Shown: positions 37,161 to 48,193 of the stretch, in pieces
Layout: each line of letters starts with the position of its first letter
How positions within the stretch are numbered: the first letter of the stretch is position 1
DNA from: Pyrrhosoma nymphula
Lineage: Eukaryota; Arthropoda; Insecta; Odonata; Coenagrionidae
DNA: 64,000 bases
Reading direction: 5' to 3'
Assembly (NCBI GenBank): GCA_963573305.1
Contig: OY754329.1
Span: forward strand, 82,952,576-83,016,575
Translations under genes and position numbers: made by a program
Notes under the pieces: generated by a model
The model's database searches: none
The model's input: only the letters and a program-made list of their open reading frames with translations
Told to the model about the DNA's origin: nothing

Positions 37161-37411
37161 AATTAAAAAAACCTAGATTTTTCACGAAAGAAATCATGGC
37201 TCAAGTAGATGTTAACACTTGATTTCATGTAAACCAAATAACTAATTTAATAAAAATAAATAACTCTACAGGCTTAATGACACCCAAAGCCACTCTAATG
37301 AATACGTCGAAAATCTATACCTTTAAACCAATTCCTTTAGAAATTTGCTTTTCGCACGGAATGACCAATGGATGAACTGGGGCCAATTTATGATAGGTAT
37401 TATTAAAAGTA

Positions 37412-38331
37412 CGAGGTGTGGCAATAAAATAACCGGACTGGTGCTGGTACCGGTAAACAGCGATGGCGACGCGGCAGGTTTGAACATGTCTGTGTCTGTT
37501 GATGCTTCCTCCACCCCGAGGTCGATGGGCACGGTTGCACGTCGCTCAGTCTCCCTCTAGCAATCGCCCGTTCAAGTCCTTGGGCTAGCGTCTCGTCGAA
37601 AACATGCCAAGTGGGGAAAACTGCTACAGAAGCAAAGTTGGGGAAAAATGCAAAACTGCGGAAAACTGCTACAGAAGCTCATGGCATGTTAAAGGAAGTA
37701 TACGTAAGTGAAAGTTTATCACGAACACAAATTTCTGAGAGGTTTAAGGAGGGTTGTGAAACGGCCGAAGACGATCTGCGACCTGGACGACCCTCAACAT
37801 CAAAAGCGGTTGACAACATCCATAAAATTGATAAATTTATCCGCGAAAATCGTCGTCTGAGTGTCTGAGCTCTCGCTGAAATCTCAGCAGATTTTGCATG
37901 AATCATTCAACATGCACAAAGTTTGCGCAAAAATGGTACCAAAATTTCTCACTCCAGAGCCAGCGCCAAAAATGCGCAAGCCCATTCCGCCTTGTCTGTC
38001 GAGGTGTTCTTTGCTAAATACGGCATCACCGTGTAGGACCACCCACCGTACTTTCCCAACCCCTGTGACTTTTGTTTATTTCCTAAGTTCAAATCGGAGC
38101 TTAAGGGAACAAGATTTGACAGTGTGGAAGCAGTGAAAGCAAAAGCGACGGAGGTTCTCAACAATCTGACAGAAGCGGACTTCCAGCACAGCTTTGAACA
38201 ATGGAAAATTCCTATGGAGCGTTGTAGGGATCGGCAAGGAGAGAGCATGGAAGGCGATAAACTTTCTAATGTAATTTGTGATCAATAAATGGGTTCTGGC
38301 ACCAGTCCGGTTATTTAATTGGCACACCTCG
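37412..38331 (+). mobile_element. Mariner-family transposon relic, 920 bp
   Basis: Terminal inverted repeats CGAGGTGTGGCAATAAAATA / CGAGGTGTGCCAATTAAATA continue to CCGGACTGGTGC, about 32 bp per end. The flanks are TA and TG, consistent with a TA target site with one mutation. Inside, across frameshifts and stops, are E-R-F-K-E-G-C-E-T, D-D-L-R-P-G-R-P-S-T-S, D-H-P-P-Y-F-P-N, L-F-P-K-F-K-S-E-L-K-G-T-R-F, and a C-terminal E-A-D-F-Q-H-S-F-E-Q-W-K. These match mariner transposases (helix-turn-helix linker, catalytic D in D-H-P-P-Y, C-terminal tail). About 300 bases of the expected length are missing. GGAAAACTGCTACAGAAGC is repeated near the N-terminus. Confidence 0.93.
37604..38290 (+). pseudogene. 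Mariner transposase pseudogene
   Basis: Coding part of the mariner relic. The N-terminal part is open up to a stop at 37866, then the frame shifts; the middle of the catalytic domain, including the first catalytic aspartate region, is missing. The third part ends in C-R-D-R-x-G-E-x-x-E-G-D-K, the usual C-terminal end in this group. Dead by deletion, stops and shifts. Confidence 0.85.
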
Positions 38332-38556
38332 TGTTTCAACTCTAAGGAGCAAATCATTCAGCAAGAGCATATTCTACAGCAAACTGCAGCCTGTGTGCAG
38401 GGCTTTAAACCATTTTGATGAAATTAAGGTGAATTCTCTGACGATAGATTTTCAACTGCACAACAGTGAATACAATTCGATTAAGTTATGTTGAATGTTA
38501 CAATAACTTTTTTCCATTATATTTAGCCTCAGTAAATCTACCGAAATGAAACTTAC

Positions 38557-38732
38557 AGCATACTACAACGATTGCAGTCCGAACCAGGGTTTCCCAAAGT
38601 ATCAATAAACGATTCTTGACAAGCCGAGGTTTGAGGTAATAATTCCAGAGAATGTCCACTGCGACGTAGGCCTGCACTGCAAACGTGACACACATTGCGG
38701 CAGAGAGCATAACCTTCACACTTTGCGCCAAC
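38557..38732 (-). CDS. SLC36 exon: LAQSVK to TVVVCF
   Basis: Exon of 176 bases. The acceptor is tttttccaccag and the donor TGCT|GTAAGT, a perfect consensus. It begins with one base completing a glycine codon and ends with one base that joins TT of the next exon to make phenylalanine. It encodes LAQSVKVMLSAAMCVTFAVQ, A-Y-V-A-V-D-I-L-W and a second hydrophobic run ending T-A-I-V-V-V-C-F. The family pattern here is 'LAQxVKxxIxxxIFFTYALQFYVPxxIIW'. A mariner relic ends only 225 bases 3' of the exon. Confidence 0.94.
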
Positions 38733-39589
38733 CTGGTGGAAAAATTGCTAAAGTTTAGTAACAGGCATTATACGTATAACATAATAATACAGGCAGGTAT
38801 AAAATATTTTGATTAAAATGACAATAAAATGTTAATTAATAATTAATGTTTTAGAAATTTTCATAAAGATTAAATGGACAAATAACATTCTAAGAGTTGG
38901 TATGTGGTATTACTCAGCACATTTACAACAAGGAGCGCTTAACTAAGAATGCGAAAATAAGACAATACGAAACAAAATTGAAGCCAAAATGCTTAAGTGA
39001 ACTACAATTTAGACAAGTTAGAATCACTAGAAAGACGAATCATTACGTTAATACGCTGCCCACAACAAACTATATTGGTATGGAAATTAAGAAGAAATAA
39101 TGAAATTTGTCAAAATATAAAAAAATAAAACGGAAACAAAAAAAGAAGAACGGCGGCAATTTTTGGGTATTTATACAGAATGGATGGCAAAAGTAAATAA
39201 AACCGATTTCCAAATATCTGTGGGAAAAGAAAGCAACACAAGTTAGACCCAGGAATCAAATAAAAGAAACTGGATTAAATAGGGATATGAAACAAAGAAA
39301 AGGCTGCAAGAGATAAAATGTAAACTTTGGAGGGATTCCAAGGCAGGAGAGAAATAAACAGGCGCAAAGTGATCTGAAGAAAGAAAAAAGTCATAGCAAA
39401 AATATTAAGAATATTGGAGGAAGAGAAAATAACAAAGAAGAAGAAATTAAAATACGCACATGGTCGCCAGATGGCCCTTTTGAAGAGAAGAAGATAATTA
39501 CATAATTCGATGTTAATAAAAAGTAAGTTATAGGCTGAACAATAAAAGCATGAAAGCAAAAGTTGTCCTAAAATTCAATCAATATTTAC

Positions 39590-39768
39590 CCTTCTTTTTG
39601 CGGTATGTTAAGAGTGATGCTCCCCTTGCAATTTGGCCCGTACTTTATGTAACCCAGGAAAGCAATAACTGAGTAAAGTATAGCAATGAAGGTCATTGCT
39701 TGATTGAGAACACCGAAATAGCCTCCGAAGCCTCTTGGAGTCTTCATGTTATTTTCCAGGGGCATTAC
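39590..39768 (-). CDS. SLC36 exon: VMPLENNM segment
   Basis: Exon of 179 bases, starting in phase 0 and ending with two bases. The acceptor is tttccctcag|GTAATG and the donor GG|GTAAAT. It encodes VMPLENNMKTPRGFGGYFGV, then a membrane segment (AMTFIAILYSVIAFLGYIKYG), C-x-G-S-I-T-L-N-I-P-Q. PLENNM followed by a G-Y-x-K/R-F/Y-G stretch and L-N-I/L-P is diagnostic for PAT transporters. The splice joint with the previous exon restores I-G-V-V-M-P-L-E. Confidence 0.95.
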
Positions 39769-40009
39769 CTGAGGGAAATTAAAAACATACCATCGTATTA
39801 GCAGCCAGTTTGGACATATACTTTCAACCGCTTTTCTTTCAAAGCATTAAAAACTCGCTCTCGCCATACAATATATATTAAAGAAAATTCAATGCAGTAA
39901 TATGCAGAAGTATTGCAATTTACCGTTTGTATCAAGGGTTGGAAACAGTGGAGAAAAGTTGCAGGTAGAATTTGGAGGAAAAGCAAGGGATTAATATTTA
40001 TCTAAGTAA

Positions 40010-40530
40010 ACAAAAAAGATGAAAGGTACAAAAGTAAATTACTCCCCACTTTATTGTATGGCAATGAAACTTGGGTATGCGCGGATAAGCTAAGTGTAGG
40101 CTAAATGCAGTGGGCATTGGGTACATGGGTGTGGGCAAGGTTAGCGGTATCAGTCCGAGGGATATGTTTTGGAACGAGTGCACCATGAAATAATGTGGAA
40201 TAAATATCTTGGTAATGGAGTAATGGACACATGTGAAAGGAGAAGTGATTCACTGGCCTTGTCATGCTGAGACAATGGATGAGAATTGAATAACGAAACA
40301 GATTTATGATAGAGTTGTCAAAGGTATAAGAGGATGGTTTATACCGAGAAGTCAGGGGTGAAAATGGTAAAAGAGACTCTTAGGAGAATTAATATAAGGA
40401 GTCTTAATAACAAGAAAGATTGTGTCGAGTGAAAGATTATGTCGAGTGTTTGAAGTATTTCATGAGTGAAATTAATGCAAAAGGTGTATGTAAGGCTAGG
40501 GTAGAATAGAGGAAGTTATCGAAACAAATC
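40010..40530 (+). pseudogene. Decayed LINE reverse-transcriptase C-terminus (second family)
   Basis: Across frameshifts the strand reads L-L-P-T-L-L-Y-G-N-E-T-W-V, then H-W-P-C-H-A-E-T-M-D-E-N, I-T-K-Q-I-Y-D and V-K-G-I-R-G. This corresponds to 'L-L-x-x-L-L-Y-G-S-E-T-W' and 'H-W-x-G-H-V-x-x-M' followed by 'G-x-R-G-R-G-R-P' of LINE post-RT regions. The wording differs from the family at 25-28 and 47 kb. Confidence 0.5.
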
Positions 40531-41924
40531 CATAGTAGGGTAACTCCAATAATTAAGATATTTTTACTAAGCCTACCCTGAAGGTAAGGGGCATTACGGG
40601 TTAATGTACAAATGCATGTATGCTACTTAGAAAACGTATATCTATCATGCAACATGGGTGAATTATAGCCACTTCACAGATCACTTCTAGTTCGGTCATT
40701 CTGAATTAACGCATATTTTTTTAAGTCCATAATTAAATGCATGACGTGAATGCAATTGATTTCTATCACATTATACGGGAATAGGTATATCCTGAAAAGT
40801 TTAAAAACTGCCAGACATAAGATACAGTGAGAACCACGCGTTTGAAATAAGAATGCTAATACGCTTCATTATGTTTTTGTTATTATCTCAATGGCAACTG
40901 AAATGCACTCAAACTATGAACAAATTGAAATGGTACTTCACTTTCAATTTAGATGCAAGAAGACAATCTATACATCCAGCGATACACCATCATCTACCAA
41001 TCTATCCCTTAAAATTAACATGCTCAGCCGGCAATGCGTATTCTTTTTCATGGATGATAACAATTCACGCACTACCTATTGGTAATGCAAAACTATTTCA
41101 TGTTATATAAAATGATGGTTTTCTTGTTAAAATGTCAATCAACTTCCACGTTTTCAACAAGCAGGCAGTCATTTAAGTATTTTAATACAATATGGCTATA
41201 GCATTGAATAAATATATGCGTTTCGTTATTACAACGGAACAAAATCCACGGAATACGGAACATAGGAAGCCATGGTGTTGTTTGGGAGAAAAATGTTTTA
41301 TCTGCCAACTCCTACTACAATAATCACATGTTTTAATTTAAGATGATGTTAAAACCTAGGCGATTAAATATTAAAAGGTATTGATTTAGGGCTCACATTT
41401 ACAGAATACTTTCATTTACATTGAAACGCTCAGAGAAATAATTAATCCTCGGTGGCGGCTCTACCCATCCACCACCGAGGCCGGCAAAGATTGCCACTGA
41501 ATCACCACCATTTTACTATCGAATTACTTTCCAGTATTCTACAGGGAAGGTATTCGATGTACACTACTCATATTTTGGTTTTGTGAGTTGGCAAAAAACA
41601 GTCCCTAGTTTGACGCCCCTTTTTTTTCATTTATGTCCATTTTACCATTGTAACTTGTGTATTTTGGGAGTTTAAATAGTATGTTCTTGCTAACAATTGT
41701 TTTATTTAATATATAATTATCTTTAGCATTTAAAAAGTTCAATCATTCATTCTTGGTGACTTTAATGAATTAATATGCGTTTCGTAAGTTTTGTACATTC
41801 GAGTCTTAACTATTTTTTCGGGATTGCGGCGAAATGTCCCTCCCCCCTTCATGTTAATCCTCCAATTCCTCAGAATCCGGACATATCTTATATAATTGAA
41901 AGTTAAGATACTACTGAAAAATCC

Positions 41925-42010
41925 CCACCACTGCCCGCGATCGAACTCAGACTCTTGGAATGGGAATCCAGTAGGTACTCAGGCCGACACAACAACCACA
42001 CCCCCATATC
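41925..42010 (-). repeat. tRNA-like SINE fragment next to an SLC36 exon
   Basis: On the minus strand GTCGGCCTGAGTACCTAC resembles an A box and GAGTTCGATCGCGGGC a B box, about 40 bases apart. It starts about 28 bases downstream of the donor of the 42038-42340 exon. Confidence 0.45.
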
Positions 42011-42037
42011 TTTGCTTCATTTACGAAAGACACCGAC

Positions 42038-42340
42038 CACGCCAATGGCGTCCAGCGCGAAGAGCACCATCCCGAAGAACAGGGGCATGTCGTCGAGGCT
42101 GCCCACGGCGTTGCGCGATGAGATGGGCGGCAATCCCCAGACGTCGCTGCCCTCGTCGGGAGCGGCCATGTAGTATAGAATGATGCCGAAGCCCACAAAC
42201 GTGATTAGGTTGCCAGCCGCGGAGAACGGGGCCAGGGCCTTGAGGTTCCGGATGCACACCAAGATGAGCACCAGTGGAACCACCACGGCCACCATGTAGA
42301 AGACGAGGTCCATTGAGTCCGTATAGTAGGCGTCGACTAC
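42038..42340 (-). CDS. SLC36 exon: central membrane segments
   Basis: Largest internal exon, 303 bases or 101 codons, phase 0 at both ends. The acceptor is cttcgcag|GTAGTC. It encodes VVDAYYTDSMD, then a hydrophobic segment, R-N-L-K-A-L-A-P-F-S, FVGFGIILYY, a loop rich in D, G and P, and PLFFGMVLFALDAIGV. The family motif is usually FALEGIGVVMPLENNM; here E-G is D-A. The donor that keeps the frame is GTG|GTCGGT, which is weak. A stronger-looking GTAAAT lies 13 bases downstream (42019-42024) but using it would shift the frame. The exon is strongly GC-rich. A tRNA-like repeat begins only about 30 bases past its 3' end. Confidence 0.93.
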
Positions 42341-45026
42341 CTGCGAAGCGGCCATGCACGGGGAAAAAAATTGAAAATTAATTTCCCAAATTTCAAGCGA
42401 CGACGATCTTTTTAACTTCAAATCAGAATACAGATACATTTACGATTTTATTCTTCAAAAGGTAGGCGTTCAAGAATATTAATAGTAATAAAATATGATT
42501 ACAAGTTTAGAATTTAACTAGATACTTAAGTAAAATTGTTTACACTCGTGTATCGCAAGAGCTATTTAAACATCACTTCATTTTTTCATCTATTTTCACC
42601 CCGAGAACGCCCAATAACATCCGTCTTCGTTCAACAGAAAATAAAACTTAAACAAACGTCACATTTTTCTTCCGGGATAACAACGTTCCTCATTTTCTGT
42701 ACAGGTGAGAGGTCGAAAGGTGAGGCAAAGAATTCATCTTAAAAACCATTCACTATAAATATACCTACTTCGCCTCAATGTATCTGTTAATGATATTTAT
42801 ATTGTTTATTAGGGATTAACATTTTTAAATTTGTTAATAAGAAAGCAAAATAAAAATTTGGTTTAGAGGACGAATTGGAGCCACAGAAAAGCAGCCTTAT
42901 CTGATTTAAAAAAATACCCTGTAGCCTTCCTTGGAAATAAAATTAACAACAGTTTCATGGAGACACTACCACGTTGTAAATTAATGTTGGTACACATTTT
43001 TACTAGTTTTGCAGCACAAAATATTTAGTAAGAGAGTGGGTAACATATGATTCATTTTTAAGGAACAGTTTACAAACACGTATAATCACAGTCCACCGCA
43101 CTTCCTAAAATTATTCTTCAATTAATTAACTAATATTAATTAACTGCTTGATATGCTTCACAAATGTCTAATCACCAATTTGTTAACGAGATCCAGACTT
43201 AAATATATTTTCATATTTTATCAACATAACTCAGGCCAGTGATGGTCACAGCCTCTTGCCTAACACCCCTTAGGAGGTTTAAAATGTAGTATGCACATTT
43301 GAGTTAAACAACTTTATTTAATAAAATATTTAAAACATAATTTTAATGGATGAATTATTCAAAGTTTCTAACCTCAGCTCTTTTTCAACACCCTCAGGGA
43401 ATCAACTTAATCCCACGAAAACAAGTCAACCCTGAAATTAATTACGAGGGCAAAGATTTCAGGGCTTTGAAATCCTCGACAAAATTAATGATACAATCAA
43501 AAATGTTAGGATCCAATATTAAAGGGTACCGGACGAACGTTAATTAATCTGAAATACTCATATGACTAAAGACCAGTAAATCCCTAAATTAAAACTGAAA
43601 CGAGGTAACGCAGTATTTATTTTTCTCTTTTTAATAATCCAATAATGTCATGGGAATACAAAAAAAGGCTGTCCCGTAAAAAACACGTATCGCTATTGAT
43701 AGACCTAATTTATCTCCCATAATGAACATCCCAAAGTAAATTAACACCTCTGTAAAGCACCAAAGTTGTTAACAACAATCTCCGCAATCTAAGAAGCTTA
43801 GTGTAGTTGGGTTTCTCCTGTAAATTACGCAAGCATCGATTTTTAACTAGAACTATATTTTTACTATGTTTGATTAGTTCTAGGTTTTGGCACATGTTTG
43901 GCGTCCTACATTATTTCCAATTAGGAATTATATTTGAGTTTCAGTGACTAAATGTGCCCTCGGAATTTAAATTTGTGATGGTTTCCCGAAATTTAAATTG
44001 CATTCTCCGAAACCACATAACTGGCTTAGCACTGGATAAGGTTCAAGAGGCTCAGGCTCTTCGGATAAAAAGGTAATGAAAGAGGAAACCACTCAACCAT
44101 GTCTTAAAAGTAATAAGGTATGAGAGTTGGAAGAAAGTGCAATTATCTATTCCTTGGATGTAAATTTAAAGGGAGTCAGACGACTGCTTCAAGGAAGAAG
44201 ATTCGAAACCTCGTTCCTTTGTGTATCTTCGAAGTTCAATTTACTCTGGAAAAGTTTTTCTTCTTTGGTGAACGTTAAAACCTTTTTTATATGCCTACCC
44301 AAGTGTTTTAAGACCCCTCGATGAGCTTTAAACGTCCTAGTCACCTATTCCTCCGCCGTTCACTCAAAACATCAGATTACTTGGAATATTATCAAGCATT
44401 TAGTAAGGAGAGGATATTGACTATCGGATGAAAACTGATGAACTATCCATAAAATATCATCTTCATGTCTAAATCCCATAATGAACTCTGGTTTAAAGCA
44501 CATCCAAGTCAAGCATAGTACGTCTAGTCAAAGACCGAATTCTCAGGGGACGTAAGTAAAAGTTATATCAAAATGGGTATTATAAGAGAAATGAAAAGGC
44601 AGCTGTGCAAAGGAAGGAAGACAAAAACGATGGCAGTAGTTTCAAACTCGTATATAGTTTCACCTAGATAGAATTAGCATTTGTGATGGTAATAAAATTT
44701 CAAAATGCTTAATATCACATTTATTATATTCATCATACGTTCGAGAAAATTCAAACAAAATATCAGATTTTTAGAGAGGAGCGGGACAAATATTTTACTT
44801 CTACGTTTACCTTAATTTTCTCACGTAATAGATGGAAAAAATTTACAGTGAATATTATTTCTTTTAGTCGTTCAATGCTTGATGCTGTTCCCTTAACAGA
44901 TACTATTACAAGGATATGATATGCTTCTCCGTCACTTCGTAAAGGATTGAGTGGCTCTACGCTCTCTTACCTCGTTCAGGAGTATAAAGTATAAGCATTA
45001 ATTCACTTTCCCTCTCTTACACTAAC

Positions 45027-45111
45027 CTCCTTAAGATTTTTTGATATGAAGACGATGTAGACACACAGGGTCCCCGCCTGGTAAATGACCTGTAACCAGT
45101 TTAACACGTGC
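45027..45111 (-). CDS. SLC36 exon: membrane segment LCVYIVFIS
   Basis: Small exon of 85 bases. The acceptor is taattgcag and the donor GGAG|GTTAGT. It starts with one base completing a glycine codon from the previous exon and ends on a whole codon. It encodes HVLNWLQVIYQAGTLCVYIV followed by FISKNLKE. Family proteins have the pattern 'FLVIYQLGTCCVYxVFIAxNLK' at this place, so this is the third membrane segment. The exon is too short to stand out as an open frame. Confidence 0.9.
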
Positions 45112-46604
45112 CTGCAATTATAGAGTGTAAATAGCAAATGAAATACCGTAATTCGAATAAATAAATAAATGCAAGACAATTATTCAAAAATAATAAATAC
45201 ATCTTCATAAAAACAAAAATACATAATTTATTAAGATTATAAAAATTAAGGTATAAAATTTAAGATAGCTAAAGAGTTTTAAACATGCGCATCAAAGGGA
45301 ATATGGAACAAAAACAGGGAAAACTTAATGCGGCTCTGACCACGGGTTTGGAAATTTCTAAAAACTGCAAGGCAGCATCTTCTCCATACGTTTTATTTGG
45401 TGCTATGATTGAAATATCGGTCTCTATTTATTTGATCTTTTAACACATGCTATTATGGATCATGTTCAACTTTCGTTAAAAATGTTCATTTAAGTAGAAA
45501 ACGGGATTTATTGTTTTCACTAAAACTGTGATTGAAAGCTATGGATTATTGCAAGATATATTTATGTTACTTATCTTCAACTCTGTAAGGAATGTTTCTT
45601 TGCTAATTATCTTACGACCTCAGGAAAGCGAATATATGCGGATAAAGATATTCGGTAGATAGGTACCTGTGAAAATCAGCGTTTCAAATTTTGCGAGGAT
45701 GGGAAGTGATCTTTGCTGGATAGAATGTTGAGTTACTTATACACGGGTTCCTGGTCTGAATTTGGGTTATGCCTCTGGCTATACTCAAGGGGAGTGGATT
45801 TCCGCGAATCGGACACTCTGAGGAAGCTTCAGGTGGCGTAGGTAAAGGAACTTGTTTGATGATTCCTCCATTCCGTGTAATAACATTTTTACACACATGA
45901 GCGTTTTGTACCCTGTGACCTCCTCTCACCTTTATAAAGTGCCCCCCTGGCTACTCAACTGGTCATATGGTTCTCATAAATTACTTCACTGGACATTCAT
46001 GCATGATAAAAGGGTCACAACATTTAATTTGATAACAGTCTAAGTTCAAGTTTTTAGTAATAACGGTGATGAGAGCACATGGACAACTACAAAACTGAGT
46101 CTGGATTCCCATTGGCTTTATTGGTGGATGCAGTCTATTGCAATTGGTGCGAATTTGATTTCTGTATATATAATATTTTTGTTGAAAAATTAGTTCACAT
46201 AAGGAATTTTTAAAGACAGCTATAGTATATTTTTCAAATACTAAGCTATAGGAAAAACTTCAGCAATTTTTATGGAATACAAGTCGAGTTATGGATGAAT
46301 ACACAAATTCGCAACTCCATTGCACGTTGTAACAGTGGTAGCAGTCAAGGGTCCATGTCTAAAGTGGTTGATTTCACAAGGAATGAATTGACAAACATGT
46401 ATTTTATTGAATGAAAAGGTGAAGCTTCAGGCATGATTTTGTGGAACTGGAGCATAATGAATGACCCAACAAGTTTGCGTGCGTTTTTCATAAATACTAC
46501 CGACACTGCTACTTTTCAAAGCAGAACAAATTGTTTAACATATCAATATATTGCCTATCTTGAAATTTTTTATTTAAATATTTTTTATAAAATATTTTTT
46601 TAAA

Positions 46605-46845
46605 CCCCGACCCCGTCCACGGGGAGACGCGCCCGGGCGCCGACCCCCACACCCAAACCAGAGGAAGACCACCACCCCCACCCATGCCCGACCCGAAGCC
46701 ACAGGACCCCCCGAACGGACCGCATCGCCACAACAAACACCGAATGGCAACTCAAGAACGGGAAGGCATATGGCCCGGCATTCACCAGAGGGCGGCGGAA
46801 AACCCGTAAAACCTCCGCCAAGCCGCCAGTACTGGGTGCTGAGCT
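46605..46845. other. GC-rich, T-poor island in an AT-rich intron
   Basis: About 240 bases of C- and A-rich plus-strand sequence (CCCCGACCCCGTCCACGGGG, then CCACCCCCAC and GGCGGCGG) with very few T. It joins directly to the LINE fragment at 46846. It could be part of an insertion or an upstream piece of that LINE; frames are open but only compositionally biased peptides result. Confidence 0.5.
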
Positions 46846-47515
46846 AAAACAATTGTAGAAGAATCGCGTTGCTAATGAAACCAAGGTTATGGTTTGTGGA
46901 AGAAATCAAATAGGACAGAATCACCTTTTAACTTGGACAGCTAAAACTCGTGAAAGTATTTTGTTATCTGGGAAGCAGGATCACCGGCAATGGAAGAAGC
47001 AAGAAAATTATTGTGAGGAGAATAGCCCAAGAAAAGGTAGCATTCTACTAGAAGATGAGTCTGCTGACAGCTGGTAACACAAGCTTGGAAGTTAGGAAGC
47101 ACCCTATTAAAATATATATGTATTTGGAGCATAACCTTATATGGCATTGATGCCTAGGCAATAGCAGCAGCAGAGCAAAAGAGATTGGAAGCCATTGAGA
47201 TGTGGCCTTATCTAAGAATGGTGAAGATCAAATGGACAGAGAGAATCACCAACGAAGAATTTCTACGAAGAGCAGAGAAGGAGAGACAAACTTATTGGCC
47301 ACATTTTGCGACAGATTTTTCCTATTGAAAACAATAATGGAAGGTAAAATTAATGAAAAATAATTAATAATTTCCGAGTAGGACCAAGAATGGAATAAAT
47401 TCAGCTAATCATGAGGGGCATCAAAGTAAATAATTATGTAGGAATGAAGTGATTGGCAAAGAGGAGAGTGGAATGGAGGGATAACTGCAGCAAACCAACT
47501 TTCGGATTGAAAACT
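46846..47515 (+). pseudogene. Decayed LINE reverse-transcriptase C-terminal half
   Basis: The plus strand gives K-V-M-V-C-G-R, then V-F-C-Y-L-G-S-R-I-T-G-N-G-R-S-K-K, I-V-R-R-I-A-Q-E-K-V-A-F-Y, L-L-T-A-G-N-T-S-L-E-V-R-K, A-A-E-Q-K-R-L-E-A-I-E-M-W, and W-T-E-R-I-T-N-E-E-F-L-R-R. These follow the order of the palm end, thumb and tail of APE-type LINE reverse transcriptases ('F-x-Y-L-G-S-R-I-T-x-D-G'). Several frameshifts and stops. Same family as 25420, 26340 and 27955. Confidence 0.75.
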
Positions 47516-48137
47516 ACTGATGATGATCTTCATCAACCGCAGTTGCTTTTCCAGATATTTGTTTCATAACCCGTCAAATTCGTCGTCGCCCTACTAAAAA
47601 TGGCATCATGCTCCACATTCGCTTCGCATTTTCACATAGTCGGTCGCCTCCATATATTTACTTTCGCTTTAATGACCTTAATCACGTCATTGCTGATTTC
47701 TCGGAAAGTGGATTTTTCATGTACGCTGTATAGGAATGCAACAGTGCATTCAAAAACATTTAAGATTTTTGGGGATATTTCTTATTTCATTACTCTTGAA
47801 AAATCAATACGAATACCATCATCCTCTGATACTGCTTTAATGTCAACTTTGCACTGGGAAATTAAAGCATATTGCTTAAAGGAAGTAGGTACGTTACTAT
47901 TTCTCAGATAATGAATTTAAGTTTTCATATAATTTATGATGCTGCAATATATTTTTTGAAATTATTTAAACACGATTTCTTCCAAAAGTTACGTTTCATG
48001 GCTGGGGTTGATAGCATCTTTAATCCTATGTCCATTTTACTACGATAGTTATAAATTACAAACAAATAAAGAGATAGATGTAGATCATAGATGGATAGAA
48101 TTTGTACATGATCTATTATTTCATTGGATCTTATTTA

Positions 48138-48139
<2 letters not shown>

Positions 48140-48190
<51 letters not shown>
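48140..48190. repeat. (TA)n microsatellite, about 25 units
   Basis: Pure 51-base TA run. Confidence 0.98.

Positions 48191-48193
<3 letters not shown>

Noticed and set aside
41896..42198. Plus-strand and alternative-frame open frames over 42.0-42.4 kb
   Set aside because: Shadows of the GC-rich SLC36 exon on the minus strand.
46509..46884. Minus-strand Gly/Val-rich open frames
   Set aside because: Compositional artefact of the GC-rich island; the real coding trace is the LINE on the plus strand.
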